The position numbers and the translations under genes are program-made. Below the pieces are notes generated by a model. The model saw only the letters and a list, made by a program, of their open reading frames with translations. It searched no databases and was not told the DNA's origin. This document shows positions 27,799 through 37,628 of a DNA stretch of 64,000 nt, piece by piece. Position 1 is the first letter of the stretch. Every line of letters starts with the position of its first letter. The stretch comes from Phycisphaerae bacterium (GTDB taxonomy: Bacteria > Chloroflexota > Anaerolineae > 4572-78 > J111). The stretch is taken from assembly GCA_028285035.1 (NCBI GenBank), contig JANQQF010000109.1:58793-122792 (forward strand). The letters are read 5' to 3'.

Positions 27799-28773
27799 AT
27801 GGTAGAAATAAAAAGTTTGTTAAGCCTAGTGGCTGAAGATATGAAATATGTTGAAGAAAAGATGCGATCTGGCATTGGTGCTCAATATGAAGATTTGCAG
27901 GCGGTGATTGATTACCTGATGGAAGCGGGTGGGAAGCGATTGCGACCGAACTTGACCTTGATGGCGGCCAACTTCTATCCGGTTGACAAAGATAAATCAT
28001 ATGCCTTGGCTGCTGCGGTTGAGTTACTCCATACCGCCACCTTGGTTCACGATGATATCATCGATAACTCCTTATTCCGGCGTGGTTTGCCAACCTTGAA
28101 TGCTAGTTGGTCCCCCGGCGCAACAATTTTGACCGGTGATTATCTTTTTGCCCGATCAGCTGGGCTGGCTGCCGAAACCGAGAATGTCCGTATCGTGCGC
28201 CTCTTCTCTCAAACCTTGATGATTATTGTGGGCGGGGAACTCCAACAGCTTTTCAATGATGGTCACGGTAATGTGCCCAGCCGTGAAGAGTACAACCAAC
28301 GAATTTATGCCAAGACGGCGTCACTCTTCGCCGCAGGCACTCAAACTGGCGGGATTTTGTGTGGTGCCCCCGAATCCGAAGTTCAAGCCCTGCACGATTA
28401 TGGCTATCATTTGGGGATGGCTTTCCAAATTGTGGACGATATTCTTGATTTCCAAGGGGATGAAGATCTCATCGGAAAGCCCGTAGCGAATGACCTTCGC
28501 CAAGGCATCGCCACCTTGCCCGTGATGCTCTTCAACGAGCAGAAGCCCGATCATCCCACTATTCTCAAAGCAGTGCGACGTGAAAAAGTGTCGGATGACG
28601 AAATTCTAGCGGTGGTCAATGAAATCCGCGCCTCAGGCTGCGTTGAAGCCACGATGGAAGAGGCCCGCCGATACGCTAAACAGGCTCAGGAAGATTTGGC
28701 CGTATTGCCCGACAATAGCTACCGAGACGCCATGCACCAAATGGCCGATTATGCAGTCGCGCGGGATATTTAG
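27799..28773 (+). CDS. Polyprenyl diphosphate synthase (trans-isoprenyl)
   Basis: It builds long-chain polyprenyl diphosphates by head-to-tail addition of IPP, for example for a quinone side chain. Family hallmarks are GGKRLRP, the first Asp-rich motif in HDDIIDNSLFRRG, LTGDYLFA, and the second Asp-rich motif DDILDFQGD. The ATG at 27799 has GAGG 10 bases upstream; a TTG at 27769 is in frame but overlaps tatD. The product is about 324 residues. Chain length cannot be read with certainty; the octa/heptaprenyl class is the closest fit. It lies directly behind tatD. Confidence 0.92.
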   Translation: MVEIKSLLSLVAEDMKYVEEKMRSGIGAQYEDLQAVIDYLMEAGGKRLRPNLTLMAANFYPVDKDKSYALAAAVELLHTATLVHDDIIDNSLFRRGLPTLNASWSPGATILTGDYLFARSAGLAAETENVRIVRLFSQTLMIIVGGELQQLFNDGHGNVPSREEYNQRIYAKTASLFAAGTQTGGILCGAPESEVQALHDYGYHLGMAFQIVDDILDFQGDEDLIGKPVANDLRQGIATLPVMLFNEQKPDHPTILKAVRREKVSDDEILAVVNEIRASGCVEATMEEARRYAKQAQEDLAVLPDNSYRDAMHQMADYAVARDI

Positions 28774-28820
28774 CACCAGTTTAGCTAATCCAGAATCGTC
28801 AGACTTGATTGTTATTTGCA

Positions 28821-28881
28821 CGGATAGCGAAGACGCAGATAATCTTATCTTGAAAAGAGTTATCTGTATTCTTCCTATCCG
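28821..28881. repeat. Long intergenic stem-loop
   Basis: The arms at 28821-28842 and 28860-28881 pair over three blocks: CGGATAG with CTATCCG, GAAG with CTTC, and CAGATAA with TTATCTG, with small internal loops. It fills the gap between the prenyl synthase and the GT2 gene and lacks a T-run. It may be a dispersed intergenic hairpin or an mRNA stability element. Confidence 0.55.
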
Positions 28882-28914
28882 TGTTTATTATTATCTGATA
28901 AGTGGTTTAGTCTA

Positions 28915-29838
28915 ATGGACCTCTCGATTATCATCGTCAATTGGAATGTGAAAGACTTGCTGCGCGATTGCCTCAACTCACTCCTTGAGGCAGGTCGTGC
29001 TGATCCCAACCTGACGATGGATATTATTGTGGTCGACAGCGCCTCTAGTGATGGCAGCGTAGAAATGGTGCGGACTGAATTTCCCGACCTCCCTTTGATT
29101 GCCAGCGATGAAAACCTCGGCTATGCTCGAGGCAACAACGTTGGCGTTGAAGTCGCAACAGGACGATATCTGTTCTTGCTCAACCCCGACACTGTCGTTC
29201 ACCCCACTGCTCTCACCGAAATGGTGACCTACCTGGACCAACATCCCGAAGTGGGTGCTCTTGGTCCGCAACTCCTCTGGCCCGATGAAACCATCCAATC
29301 CTCACGCCGCCGCTTCCCCACCCACGGTAGTCTCTTTTGGGAAAGCACGCTCTTGGGGCAGTGGTTTCCTGATAATCAACACATCCAGCGATACCACTTC
29401 GCTGATCGTTCTGCTGATCAAACCCAAGCGGTGGAATGGGTTGTTGGAGCAGCAATTTTAATTCGACAAGAGGTTTGGCAGCAGGTTGGCTCCATCGATG
29501 AAGATTTCTTTATGTATTTTGAGGAGACTGATTGGTGTCGGCGCTGTGTTGACGCAGGCTGGGAAATTCATTACTTATCCACAGCCAAAGTAACTCATTA
29601 CGAAGGCAAATCTAGTGAACAAGTCGTTGCTCAACGGGCCATTCGCTTCCAGCGGAGCAAAATTCGATACACCCGTAAATATTTTGGAAATGGCTGGGCC
29701 ACCATCCTGCGTCTCTTCCTGTGGCTGACCTATGCTATCCAATGGCTTGAGGAAAGTGCCAAATGGCTGATCGGGCATCGCCGTGCCTTGCGTTGGCAAC
29801 GTATGGTGGCCTACGGGCAGGTTTTGCGGGAATTGTGA
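28915..29838 (+). CDS. Family 2 glycosyltransferase (rhamnosyltransferase-like)
   Basis: A 307-residue GT-A fold glycosyltransferase. It opens with LSIIIVNWNVKDLLRDCLNS, followed by DIIVVDSASSDGS, ENLGYARGNNVG and LLNPDTVV (the DxD-equivalent region), then WVVGAAILIRQEVWQQVG and DEDFFMYFEETDWCRR, all typical of WbbL-like transferases. A hydrophobic or basic tail may contact the membrane (ILRLFLWLTYAIQWLEES). The acceptor is unknown; a surface glycan is the usual role. It is followed after 110 bases by a GT4 enzyme, so the pair may serve one polysaccharide. No clear ribosome binding site precedes the ATG. Confidence 0.92.
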   Translation: MDLSIIIVNWNVKDLLRDCLNSLLEAGRADPNLTMDIIVVDSASSDGSVEMVRTEFPDLPLIASDENLGYARGNNVGVEVATGRYLFLLNPDTVVHPTALTEMVTYLDQHPEVGALGPQLLWPDETIQSSRRRFPTHGSLFWESTLLGQWFPDNQHIQRYHFADRSADQTQAVEWVVGAAILIRQEVWQQVGSIDEDFFMYFEETDWCRRCVDAGWEIHYLSTAKVTHYEGKSSEQVVAQRAIRFQRSKIRYTRKYFGNGWATILRLFLWLTYAIQWLEESAKWLIGHRRALRWQRMVAYGQVLREL

Positions 29839-29948
29839 GTTTGGGTATAGTGGGGATCAGTAGAGAGCCGCTTCGCTTAGGAAGACTAGAGATTAAGTAA
29901 GCGCAGCAGTGTAATCTCCAATCTTGAATCTCTTAAAAAGCTTGTTCA

Positions 29949-31160
29949 ATGAAAATAACCTTTCTCACAGGCGAATACCCCCCGATGCAGGGCGGCATCG
30001 CTGATCATACAGCCTATCTAGCCCACCACCTGACCTCCCACCACGTGCGCTCCTCAATTTTGATCAGCCATCGGTGGAATGAAACTGAGACCGATAGCCC
30101 GTCAATCTTTGCCCACACCTCACAGCCACAGCCGATCATGTATCCAGTTTTGCCCAATTGGAGCTGGCGATGTTGGTCTGCTATCCAACATTACCTAACC
30201 ACCTATCAGCCTGATGTATTGCATATCCAATATCAGGCGGCTGCATTTGATTTAGGAGGCTGGGTGAATTGGTTACCCTGGTATTTGAAGCGGCGTGGCT
30301 CGAAAACAAAAGTAGTCACCACCCTGCACGATCTCCGTATTCCTTACATTTTTCCAAAAGCGGGTCTGCTACGCTGGCAATCGATGCTGGCTTTGGCCCG
30401 ACATAGCGATGCGGTGATCTGTACCAATCGCGAAGATGTGCAGCGGCTGGAAATGGAGTTATCACCAAAAAATCGCTCTTCACTCAATCATATTCCCTTG
30501 GGTAGCAACGTGGAGGCCAATCCGCCTGATGACTTTGATCGGATGGCTTGGCGGGCACAATATCAAGTTGGCCCGGAAACTCTGTTGCTCGCCTACTTTG
30601 GCTTTCTCAATGAAAGTAAAGGTGGCGAAGAGTTGATTGAGGCCTTAGCTTTGTTACGACAGCAGGATATTAATGCACAACTCCTTTTTATTGGCGGGGA
30701 TGTGGGCCACGCCGACCCAACAAATGTGGCTTATGCTCAGAAGGTGCAAGGCTTGATCGACCAGTATAATTTGAGGGCATTTGTCCATCGGACCGGTTAT
30801 GTCGATTTGGCTGCGGTTTCGGCCAATCTCCTAGCTGCCGATGCTGTTGTGATGCCCTATCGCGATGGTGTTTCTTTTCGGCGCACAACCCTGATTGCGG
30901 CCCTCCGTCACGGTTGTTCCGTCATTAGCACCATTCCCAATAATCCAACCTCAATCCCTGAAATTCAGGCAGGCAAGAATATGTTGCTGGCCCACCCTCA
31001 CGACCCTCAGTCTTTAGCTGAGACCATTGCGCCACTCGCCACAGATGAAACTCTGCGTGAAACGCTGTCGGCTGGTGCCAAAGAACTTGGCAACCTTTTT
31101 GAGTGGGATGCAATTGCCCAGCAAACTCGACAACTTTATCAGCGATTGAAGAGTAATTGA
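29949..31160 (+). CDS. Family 4 glycosyltransferase
   Basis: A 403-residue GT-B fold transferase. The N-terminus TFLTGEYPPMQGGIADHTAYLA contains the usual Gly-rich acceptor loop. The middle has VVTTLHDLRIPYIFPK. The C-terminal nucleotide-sugar half contains LAYFGFLNESKGGEELIEAL and later LLAADAVVMPYRDGVSFRRTTLIAAL in the EX7E region, although the first Glu appears replaced in this region (DGVSFRR). The sugar and acceptor are not deducible. It follows the GT2 gene in the same direction. Confidence 0.9.
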   Translation: MKITFLTGEYPPMQGGIADHTAYLAHHLTSHHVRSSILISHRWNETETDSPSIFAHTSQPQPIMYPVLPNWSWRCWSAIQHYLTTYQPDVLHIQYQAAAFDLGGWVNWLPWYLKRRGSKTKVVTTLHDLRIPYIFPKAGLLRWQSMLALARHSDAVICTNREDVQRLEMELSPKNRSSLNHIPLGSNVEANPPDDFDRMAWRAQYQVGPETLLLAYFGFLNESKGGEELIEALALLRQQDINAQLLFIGGDVGHADPTNVAYAQKVQGLIDQYNLRAFVHRTGYVDLAAVSANLLAADAVVMPYRDGVSFRRTTLIAALRHGCSVISTIPNNPTSIPEIQAGKNMLLAHPHDPQSLAETIAPLATDETLRETLSAGAKELGNLFEWDAIAQQTRQLYQRLKSN

Positions 31161-31390
31161 CCAACTCTCCATTCTTCCACCCTTCCAAATCCTTGTCGAA
31201 GTTTGTCCAAAATCCCCTCATAGTTCGTCAATATTTCAGGTTGTGCTATAATAGCCCCCACAATTTTGTCCTCGACGACCTTGATGTGGTAAATCTTGCT
31301 GGATTTGCTGACATCACTCATTTATAAAGCGTAACAGAGTGGTTACTTGTATGAAAGCACCCCGTCAATTTATAAAAAAAGGATAGCGAT

Positions 31391-32944
31391 ATGGCGCCAG
31401 TATTGGAACTTCGTGGGATAACCAAACAGTTTCCGGGCGTTCTTGCTAATGACAATGTGAATTTGACCTTGGAAAAAGGAGAAATTCACGCGTTGCTTGG
31501 TGAGAATGGGGCTGGAAAAACAACCCTGATGAATATTTTGTATGGTTTATACAAACCCACAAAGGGCGAAATTTTTATTAATGGCAAAGTGGCCGATATT
31601 TCTGGGCCGACTGATGCGATTAAACACGGTATTGGTATGGTTCACCAACATTTTATGCTGATTCCAGTTTTGACTGTGACTGAGAATGTGATGTTGGGTG
31701 AGGAAAAGTTGACGAACGGCCTGTTTCTAGACCGAAAGTCGGTGGCCAACCGTATCCGTGAAATCTCCAAGCAGTATGGGCTTCAAGTCAACCCCGATGC
31801 GTATGTAAAAGACTTGCCGGTTGGGATTCAGCAGCGGGTTGAAATCATCAAGGTTCTCTATCGAAACGCGAACATGTTGATTTTGGATGAGCCGACGGCG
31901 GTACTCACCCCTCAAGAAGTTGAAGAGCTTTTTGAAATCATTCAATCTTTGGTGGCACAAGGTGTCTCCTTGATCTTTATCACGCATAAGCTCAAAGAGG
32001 TGTTGTCAGTTGCGGATCGAATTACGGTTATTCGCCGAGGAAAAACGGTTGGCACAGCGACACCTGCCGAATCAACCGAGCAATCTTTGGCAGAGTTGAT
32101 GGTTGGTCGGGCTGTCGAATTGACGGTTCAAAAGGAAAAGGCCAAGCCAAAAGAACCAGTCCTGGTGATTGATAATTTGGTGGTAAAAGATGATCGTGAA
32201 GGGGTTATGGTTGATGGCGTTTCCTTTGAGGTCAGAGCGGGTGAGGTGCTTGGTGTGGCTGGGGTGCAAGGGAATGGTCAGACCGAGTTGGTTGAGGCCT
32301 TGACCGGTTTACGACGGGTTGATAGTGGCACCTTTACCATCGATGGCAAGAAGGCCACAAATGCTTCACCACGTGTTGTAACTGAACTTGGCGTGGCTCA
32401 CGTACCTGAAGACCGGCAACGTGATGGCCTGGTCCTCTCATATCCGCTCACCGACAATGTCGTATTGAATACCTACTATAAAAAGCCGTTTGCCAATGGC
32501 TTTGTCATCAATGAAGAGGCGGTGAAGACAGAGACGGAGCAGCTGATCAAAGAATTTGATGTGCGAACTCCCAACAGTACGGTCCCTGCGGCCACCCTAT
32601 CCGGCGGAAATCAACAGAAAGTGATTGTGGCCCGTGAGTTCTCTCGCCCCATCAAGCTGTTGATTGCATCCCAGCCAACCCGTGGGTTGGATGTGGGGTC
32701 GATTGAGTATATTCACGGCCGGATTATTCAAAAGCGAGATGAAGGAACGGCTGTTTTGGTTGTCTCGACAGAGCTGGATGAAATTCGCTCCTTGAGTGAT
32801 CGAATTGCGGTGATGTTTGAAGGTAAAATTGTGGCGATTTTGTCAGCCGATGAAGTCTCGAAGGATCAGTTAGGACTGTTAATGGCAGGTGCTCAACTAA
32901 ACGAATTGCCATATGTTGCCCAAGAGGAAAAAGAAACGGCTTAA
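31391..32944 (+). CDS. Nucleoside/simple-sugar ABC importer ATPase (two ABC domains)
   Basis: A 517-residue duplicated ABC ATPase of the RbsA/YufO-NupO type. Domain 1 has Walker A GENGAGKTT at about residue 38, the VHQHFMLIPVLTVTENV Q-loop region, a signature replaced by LPVGIQQRVEI, and Walker B MLILDEPT. Domain 2 has a degenerate Walker A (GVQGNGQTE), LSGGNQQKVI and LLIASQPTRGLDVG. Such asymmetry is normal in this family. The substrate class is inferred from the following genes: a nucleoside hydrolase and two permeases of the BmpA-linked type. No substrate-binding protein gene is in the window. Its stop overlaps the next start. Confidence 0.92.
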   Translation: MAPVLELRGITKQFPGVLANDNVNLTLEKGEIHALLGENGAGKTTLMNILYGLYKPTKGEIFINGKVADISGPTDAIKHGIGMVHQHFMLIPVLTVTENVMLGEEKLTNGLFLDRKSVANRIREISKQYGLQVNPDAYVKDLPVGIQQRVEIIKVLYRNANMLILDEPTAVLTPQEVEELFEIIQSLVAQGVSLIFITHKLKEVLSVADRITVIRRGKTVGTATPAESTEQSLAELMVGRAVELTVQKEKAKPKEPVLVIDNLVVKDDREGVMVDGVSFEVRAGEVLGVAGVQGNGQTELVEALTGLRRVDSGTFTIDGKKATNASPRVVTELGVAHVPEDRQRDGLVLSYPLTDNVVLNTYYKKPFANGFVINEEAVKTETEQLIKEFDVRTPNSTVPAATLSGGNQQKVIVAREFSRPIKLLIASQPTRGLDVGSIEYIHGRIIQKRDEGTAVLVVSTELDEIRSLSDRIAVMFEGKIVAILSADEVSKDQLGLLMAGAQLNELPYVAQEEKETA

Positions 32945-34152
32945 TGTCCATTCAACCAACCCCTCGTACAGTTTTCTTTGACCACGATGGTGGAATCGAC
33001 GACTTGTTATCGTTGATTATGCTCTTATCGATGCCCCATATCAAATTAGCTGGAGTGATGGTCACACCTGCTGACTGTTTTTTACGCCCTGCCGTATCGG
33101 CTACCTTAAAGATCTTACGGTTTTTTAATCGTTTAGATGTTGAAGTTGCTGAGGGGACACTGCCCGGTGTCAATCCATTTCCTCGGGAATGGCGTACCCA
33201 TCCTTATGCTGTCAATGCCCTGCCCATTCTCAACCAACTTGATCCTAAAGCGGCGGCTTCCGCCATCAAATCAACAAAACCACGATCAAAAACTCCTTTT
33301 TCTGTTGAACCCTTGAAAGATTTGATGGAGCGACTGCGGGATAATCTTATTCTGGCCCTCGATGAGGATAGTGATCCAGAGAAACGACGTACATTACAGG
33401 CCCTCTTTGTTAAGGAACTACGTCGGGAAAATGTGATATTGAGTGAGATGGAAGGGCGAAAAATCTTTAGGTCATTGATGATAGAGGTGTTACGCGTGGG
33501 CCGAGGGTATTTGCCTGCCACGATGGCTCAGCCTGCTCATGAATACCTTGCCGAAAAACTACATCAAGCCGAAGAACCCGTTACGATGTTGATTACCGGA
33601 CCTGTGACAAATTTATCAATGGTACTCTACAAGGAACCAGTCCTGGCCGAAAAAATTGAGGATGTATTTTGGATGGGGGGTGCCTTGCAGGTGCCCGGTA
33701 ATGTTACCGATTATGAGCATGACGGTTCAGCGGAGTGGAATGTCTATTGGGATCCTGTAGCTGCCTATAAACTGTGGAAAACAGAAATTCCTATCACCTT
33801 ATTTCCCTTGGATGTGACCAATAAAGTGCCAGTTGATATGGATTTTGTCCATCGGTTGGCTCAACAACGCAATTATCCTGTCTCCGATTTGGCTGGACAA
33901 TGTTGGGCTTTAACCACCGGAATGATCCCCGCCTATGAATATATGTACTACATGTGGGACACCTTGACCACAGGCGCGTTGGGGTCTGGAGCGTTTTTGA
34001 CCTATCGTCAAGCCCAAACGCAAGTTTTGCCTTATGGACCGAGCGCGGGACAAATTAAAGAAGTTCGCGAAGATGGTAAACGAATCCGTGTGGCAGATAC
34101 TGTCGATGCTACTGGATTTCAAAATTATGTATTAGAGCTATTGCGACGATAA
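32944..34152 (+). CDS. Inosine-uridine-type nucleoside hydrolase with an insert
   Basis: It hydrolyses the N-glycosidic bond of ribonucleosides. The Ca-binding motif DHDGGIDD at residues 13-20 matches the family DxDxxxDD. Later motifs are LITGPVTNLSMVL, VFWMGGALQVPGNVT, EWNVYWDPVAAYKLW and PLDVTNKVP, in family order. At 402 residues it is about 90 longer than usual; the extra sequence is a charged helical insert around residues 95-190. Near the C-terminus the usual HD ligand/acid pair reads WD (MYYMWDTLTTGAL), so the His is replaced. It overlaps the ABC ATPase gene by one base, so imported nucleosides are probably cleaved on arrival. Confidence 0.9.
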   Translation: MSIQPTPRTVFFDHDGGIDDLLSLIMLLSMPHIKLAGVMVTPADCFLRPAVSATLKILRFFNRLDVEVAEGTLPGVNPFPREWRTHPYAVNALPILNQLDPKAAASAIKSTKPRSKTPFSVEPLKDLMERLRDNLILALDEDSDPEKRRTLQALFVKELRRENVILSEMEGRKIFRSLMIEVLRVGRGYLPATMAQPAHEYLAEKLHQAEEPVTMLITGPVTNLSMVLYKEPVLAEKIEDVFWMGGALQVPGNVTDYEHDGSAEWNVYWDPVAAYKLWKTEIPITLFPLDVTNKVPVDMDFVHRLAQQRNYPVSDLAGQCWALTTGMIPAYEYMYYMWDTLTTGALGSGAFLTYRQAQTQVLPYGPSAGQIKEVREDGKRIRVADTVDATGFQNYVLELLRR

Positions 34153-34292
34153 TAGTTTGATCAAAAGATTAAAAATTGGGTAGTGGGAACGGTCAGTAAA
34201 CTAACCACTAGCCACTAACTGTTACATTCGACCTAACGCTTGACGTTAGACCTTATCATCAACCACTCTTTCAGGAGGTGGCCGAACAGATT

Positions 34293-35510
34293 ATGGAAGC
34301 AAGCGCAAACGCAAAACCCACATCCAGTGGGCAACCCACATCAGGTGGGGACAAACAACCAAGTCGTGGCCCGTCTATGTTGCGGGGCGTCTTAGATATC
34401 GTCCTTGTGCCGATTTTGGCGGTGGTGACCGCGCTGATTATCGGCGGGCTGATTATCGTCTTCACAGATGCTACAGTCTATGCAGCTTGGAATGAGGGGG
34501 GCTTTGGGGCGGCTCTGGCTGCGGCTTGGGACAGTGTCTCCATTGCCTATATCGCCCTCTTCTCCGGCTCGCTCGGTGATGCTGATGCTATCAGCGAAAG
34601 TTTGGTGGCATCGACGCCTTACATTTTTGCTGGACTGGCCGTAGCCATTGGCTTCCGTGGTGGTCTTTTTAATATTGGTGGTGAGGGCCAGTTGCTTGTC
34701 GCAGCGGGCGTCTCTGTGATTATCGGCTACAGCGTCTCGCTCCCAGCCATCATTCATCTCCCCCTTGCCTTGATCGGCGGGGCACTTGGCGGAGCATTGT
34801 ATGGTGCCATTCCCGGCTATCTGAAAGCGCAGACGGGGGCGCACGAGGTCATCAATACGATTATGATGAACTTTATTGCCTTCCGCTTTTTTGATTGGGC
34901 TTTCACTGGCCCGCTACGCCGAGAAGGGGGTGACGCCCCAGTAACTGAACCTATTTTGGAAACAGCCTACCTGCCCCAACTGTTTGAAGGCTATCGTTTC
35001 CACTGGGGTTTCTTTTTGGCCTTATTGGTCGCCTTTGCAATGTGGTGGTTGTTATTCAAAACAACTTTAGGTTTTGAGATTAGAACCGTCGGGGCTAACC
35101 CGAACGCGGCCCGGTATGGAGGTATCAAGATTACCCGTATTACCGTTTTGACGATGGCTATCAGTGGGGGCTTGGCTGGCCTAGCTGGAAGTAATGAGGT
35201 GCTCGGCCTCAACCACTTCCTAGCCAGTGGGTTCTCAGCGGGATATGGCTTTGATGCCATCGCCTTGGCTCTGCTCGGCAAGAGCCATCCCTTAGGCGTG
35301 GTCTTAGCCTCACTCTTGTTTGGAACCCTACGCAACGGAGCAACGCGAATGCAATCCATTGCCAGTATCCCGATTGACATTATCTCGATTGTTCAGGCCT
35401 TGGTTATTGTCTTTATCGCTGCGCCCGCTATTGTCCGTTGGATTTATCGGGTGCGTGCCGGAGATAGTGATGGCGAAAGTACAACCTTCACCCGTGGATG
35501 GGGAGCATAG
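34293..35510 (+). CDS. Nucleoside-type ABC permease, subunit 1 (YufP/NupP-like)
   Basis: An integral membrane subunit of a BmpA-type importer, about 405 residues and about ten membrane segments. Family features are LVASTPYIFAGLAVAIGFRGGLFNIGGEGQ (split here across residues about 110-140), a short EAA-like region in TGAHEVINTIMMNFIAF, and GANPNAARYGGI. The N-terminus is a polar tail rich in Ser, Pro and Gly. I use ATG 34293, because an in-frame GTG at 34278 overlaps the AGGAGG site; the 14-base gap to the ATG is somewhat long. It overlaps the next reading frame. Confidence 0.9.
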   Translation: MEASANAKPTSSGQPTSGGDKQPSRGPSMLRGVLDIVLVPILAVVTALIIGGLIIVFTDATVYAAWNEGGFGAALAAAWDSVSIAYIALFSGSLGDADAISESLVASTPYIFAGLAVAIGFRGGLFNIGGEGQLLVAAGVSVIIGYSVSLPAIIHLPLALIGGALGGALYGAIPGYLKAQTGAHEVINTIMMNFIAFRFFDWAFTGPLRREGGDAPVTEPILETAYLPQLFEGYRFHWGFFLALLVAFAMWWLLFKTTLGFEIRTVGANPNAARYGGIKITRITVLTMAISGGLAGLAGSNEVLGLNHFLASGFSAGYGFDAIALALLGKSHPLGVVLASLLFGTLRNGATRMQSIASIPIDIISIVQALVIVFIAAPAIVRWIYRVRAGDSDGESTTFTRGWGA

Positions 35511-35527
35511 GACGAGGAGAACTGCGA

Positions 35528-36913
35528 ATGAGTACTGCAACTGTATCGGCTCCGCTGAGAGCTGTTCGTGAACGACGTGAAATTGGTATGGGTATCTTCT
35601 TTTTGCTGGTGGCCGTCTTTATCGGCGTATTTTTCGCTGTCAACACTACGGCTGAGATGACAACCTCTTTCGGTCTCAATCCTGGGGCTAAGACCAACGC
35701 CCCTCGTTTGGAAAATTGGGTTTTCCCTACCCAATCCACACTGTGGATGCTAACGGTGGTGGTCGCTTTTATTGGAGGCTGGCAGTTGGCGCGGGGCTTC
35801 AAACGGGTTAACTTGGCCCTACTAGTGGTCGCCTTGATTTTTGTCTTTGCCTTTCTCTCTTGGGCGGCCCGTGGCACGTCAATGAATTTGTTGGGGATGA
35901 TATCTTCCTCGCTACTTCGAGCGGCTCCCATTGCCTTTGGGGCGTTGAGTGGCATTTTGTGTGAGCGGGCGGGAGTTATCAACATCGCGATTGAAGGGAT
36001 GATGCTGACCGGGGCGATGGTCGCGGTTGTGGTGGCCAGTATCTTCCGCAAATATGATGCTGTTCACCCTGAAACAGGCGAAGCCCTCTTCCCCCAATGG
36101 ATTTACAATACCGGATTAGCATTAGAGCAGGCAAATTTGTCGGATGCTGTCCCCTGGTATTTGATTTTGGGGTTACTCGGCGCCATCTTCATTGGCGGGG
36201 TTTTGGGCCTGTTCCATGCCTGGCTTTCGATAACCTTTAAGGTTGATCAGATTGTCAGTGGAACGGTGATTAATATTCTGGCGGTGGGAGTCACCAGCTT
36301 CCTCAGTCAACGATTCCTCCAACCGATTCAGGCCTTGAACAGTGGGGGCACATTCAAGATTTTGCCCATACCTGGTCTCTCCAGCATCCCCATCATTGGC
36401 CCGCTCTTTTTTGAGCAACGCTTTATCATTTATGTTTTGTTTGTTTTGGTCATTGCCATTCACATCATGCTTTTCTACACTCGCTGGGGACTACGCACGA
36501 TTGCCGTGGGTGAGCACCCCAAGGCCGCAGATACACTCGGAATTAACGTTTTCCGAATGCGTTATATCAATGTAATTATGGGAGGAATGGTTGCTGGTTT
36601 AGGGGGAGCCTACTTTACAATTGGTTCGGTTGGCCGCTTTGATGAAGTTTTGACCGCTGGGAAAGGCTTTATCGGTTTAGCTGCGATGATTTTTGGTAAA
36701 TGGACGCCATTGGGAGCCTTTGGTGCCTCAATTATTTTTGGATTTGCCGACGCCCTGCAGGTGAAGCTACAAGGACTTGGCATCGATCAAGTGCCCATCC
36801 CCAGTGAGTTTATGCTAATGGCCCCATACATCGTCACGATGGTTGTTTTAGCCGGGGTTATCGGCCGAGCCATCCCGCCTGCCGCCGATGGTATTCCATA
36901 CGAGAAAGATTAA
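35528..36913 (+). CDS. Nucleoside-type ABC permease, subunit 2 (YufQ/NupQ-like)
   Basis: The second membrane subunit of the importer. The core has SSLLRAAPIAFGALSGILCERAGVINIAIEGMM (spread over residues about 130-165), VDQIVSGTVINILAVG, VGEHPKAADTLGINV and AGKGFIGLAAMIFGKWTPLG, all typical of the RbsC-like family used by nucleoside importers. Compared with relatives, the N-terminus has about 120 extra residues with two or three additional membrane segments. The ATG at 35528 has CGAGGAGA upstream; an in-frame ATG at 35498 overlaps the previous gene and is less likely. Confidence 0.9.
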   Translation: MSTATVSAPLRAVRERREIGMGIFFLLVAVFIGVFFAVNTTAEMTTSFGLNPGAKTNAPRLENWVFPTQSTLWMLTVVVAFIGGWQLARGFKRVNLALLVVALIFVFAFLSWAARGTSMNLLGMISSSLLRAAPIAFGALSGILCERAGVINIAIEGMMLTGAMVAVVVASIFRKYDAVHPETGEALFPQWIYNTGLALEQANLSDAVPWYLILGLLGAIFIGGVLGLFHAWLSITFKVDQIVSGTVINILAVGVTSFLSQRFLQPIQALNSGGTFKILPIPGLSSIPIIGPLFFEQRFIIYVLFVLVIAIHIMLFYTRWGLRTIAVGEHPKAADTLGINVFRMRYINVIMGGMVAGLGGAYFTIGSVGRFDEVLTAGKGFIGLAAMIFGKWTPLGAFGASIIFGFADALQVKLQGLGIDQVPIPSEFMLMAPYIVTMVVLAGVIGRAIPPAADGIPYEKD

Positions 36914-36926
36914 CGTTTTCAACAAC

Positions 36927-36973
36927 TGGTCACTGGTCATCTGCCGTTGTTATTTGCAGATGACCAGTGACCA
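36927..36973. repeat. Perfect 18-bp inverted repeat after the nucleoside importer operon
   Basis: The arm at 36927-36944 (starting TGGTCACTGG) is exactly reverse-complementary to 36956-36973, with an 11-base loop. Within each arm GGTCACTGGTCA is itself a direct repeat. No T-run follows on either strand. It may stop exonucleases at the operon end or be a member of a dispersed hairpin family. Confidence 0.65.
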
Positions 36974-36985
36974 ACAATTCCCCCA

Positions 36986-37465
36986 ATGTCCGAAAATCTT
37001 TGTCCCTGTGGCAGCCGCCAAGCGTATCAAACCTGTTGTTATCGCTTCATCTCTGGTCAAGTTTACGCTGAAACACCAGAGCAGTTAATGCGTTCTCGCT
37101 ATTCTGCTTTCTCTAAGGGCGACATCGATTACTTAATCGCCTCGCACCACCCCTCAAAGCGACAGCCCAATCATCGCACAAGTTTAGCCAACACTATCGA
37201 GCAGACGACGTGGCTCGGCTTGAAAATTGTCAGCAGTGCGCCTCCCCAACCAAACGATACCACAGGCTATGTTGAATTCGCAGCTTTCTACCAACAAGCG
37301 GGGCAATCAACCGTCGAGCAGCTTCATGAAAAATCAGAATTCACCAAACAGAGTGGGCAGTGGTACTATCTGCAAGGCCAATTGCTTGATCCAATCCAGC
37401 TAGGTCGAAATGATTTATGCTGGTGTGGGAGCGGGAAGAAGTATAAGCGGTGTCACGGGAAGTAG
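36986..37465 (+). CDS. YchJ-like protein with two SEC-C zinc motifs
   Basis: A 159-residue cytoplasmic protein of the UPF0225/YchJ family. An N-terminal Cys motif ([14 protein letters not shown]) and a C-terminal SEC-C motif ([15 protein letters not shown]) flank a central NTF2-like domain with [21 protein letters not shown]. The Cys-His clusters predict zinc binding. The biochemical role is not established. It follows the nucleoside operon after a hairpin and is probably a separate unit. Confidence 0.9.
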   Translation: MSENLCPCGSRQAYQTCCYRFISGQVYAETPEQLMRSRYSAFSKGDIDYLIASHHPSKRQPNHRTSLANTIEQTTWLGLKIVSSAPPQPNDTTGYVEFAAFYQQAGQSTVEQLHEKSEFTKQSGQWYYLQGQLLDPIQLGRNDLCWCGSGKKYKRCHGK

Positions 37466-37628
37466 GGTAATTAGTAAATAGTAATTAGGGACTTTAGTTG
37501 AGATTAAGGGAGCATTCCGATAAGTAACGTTGCGCCCTTTGTGAATTCTTTTTCCCTAGAATTCATAGAAATTCACGATCAGGCTTACCAAAGTTTTAAT
37601 TGTCATTTACCAGTTACTATTTACTTCC

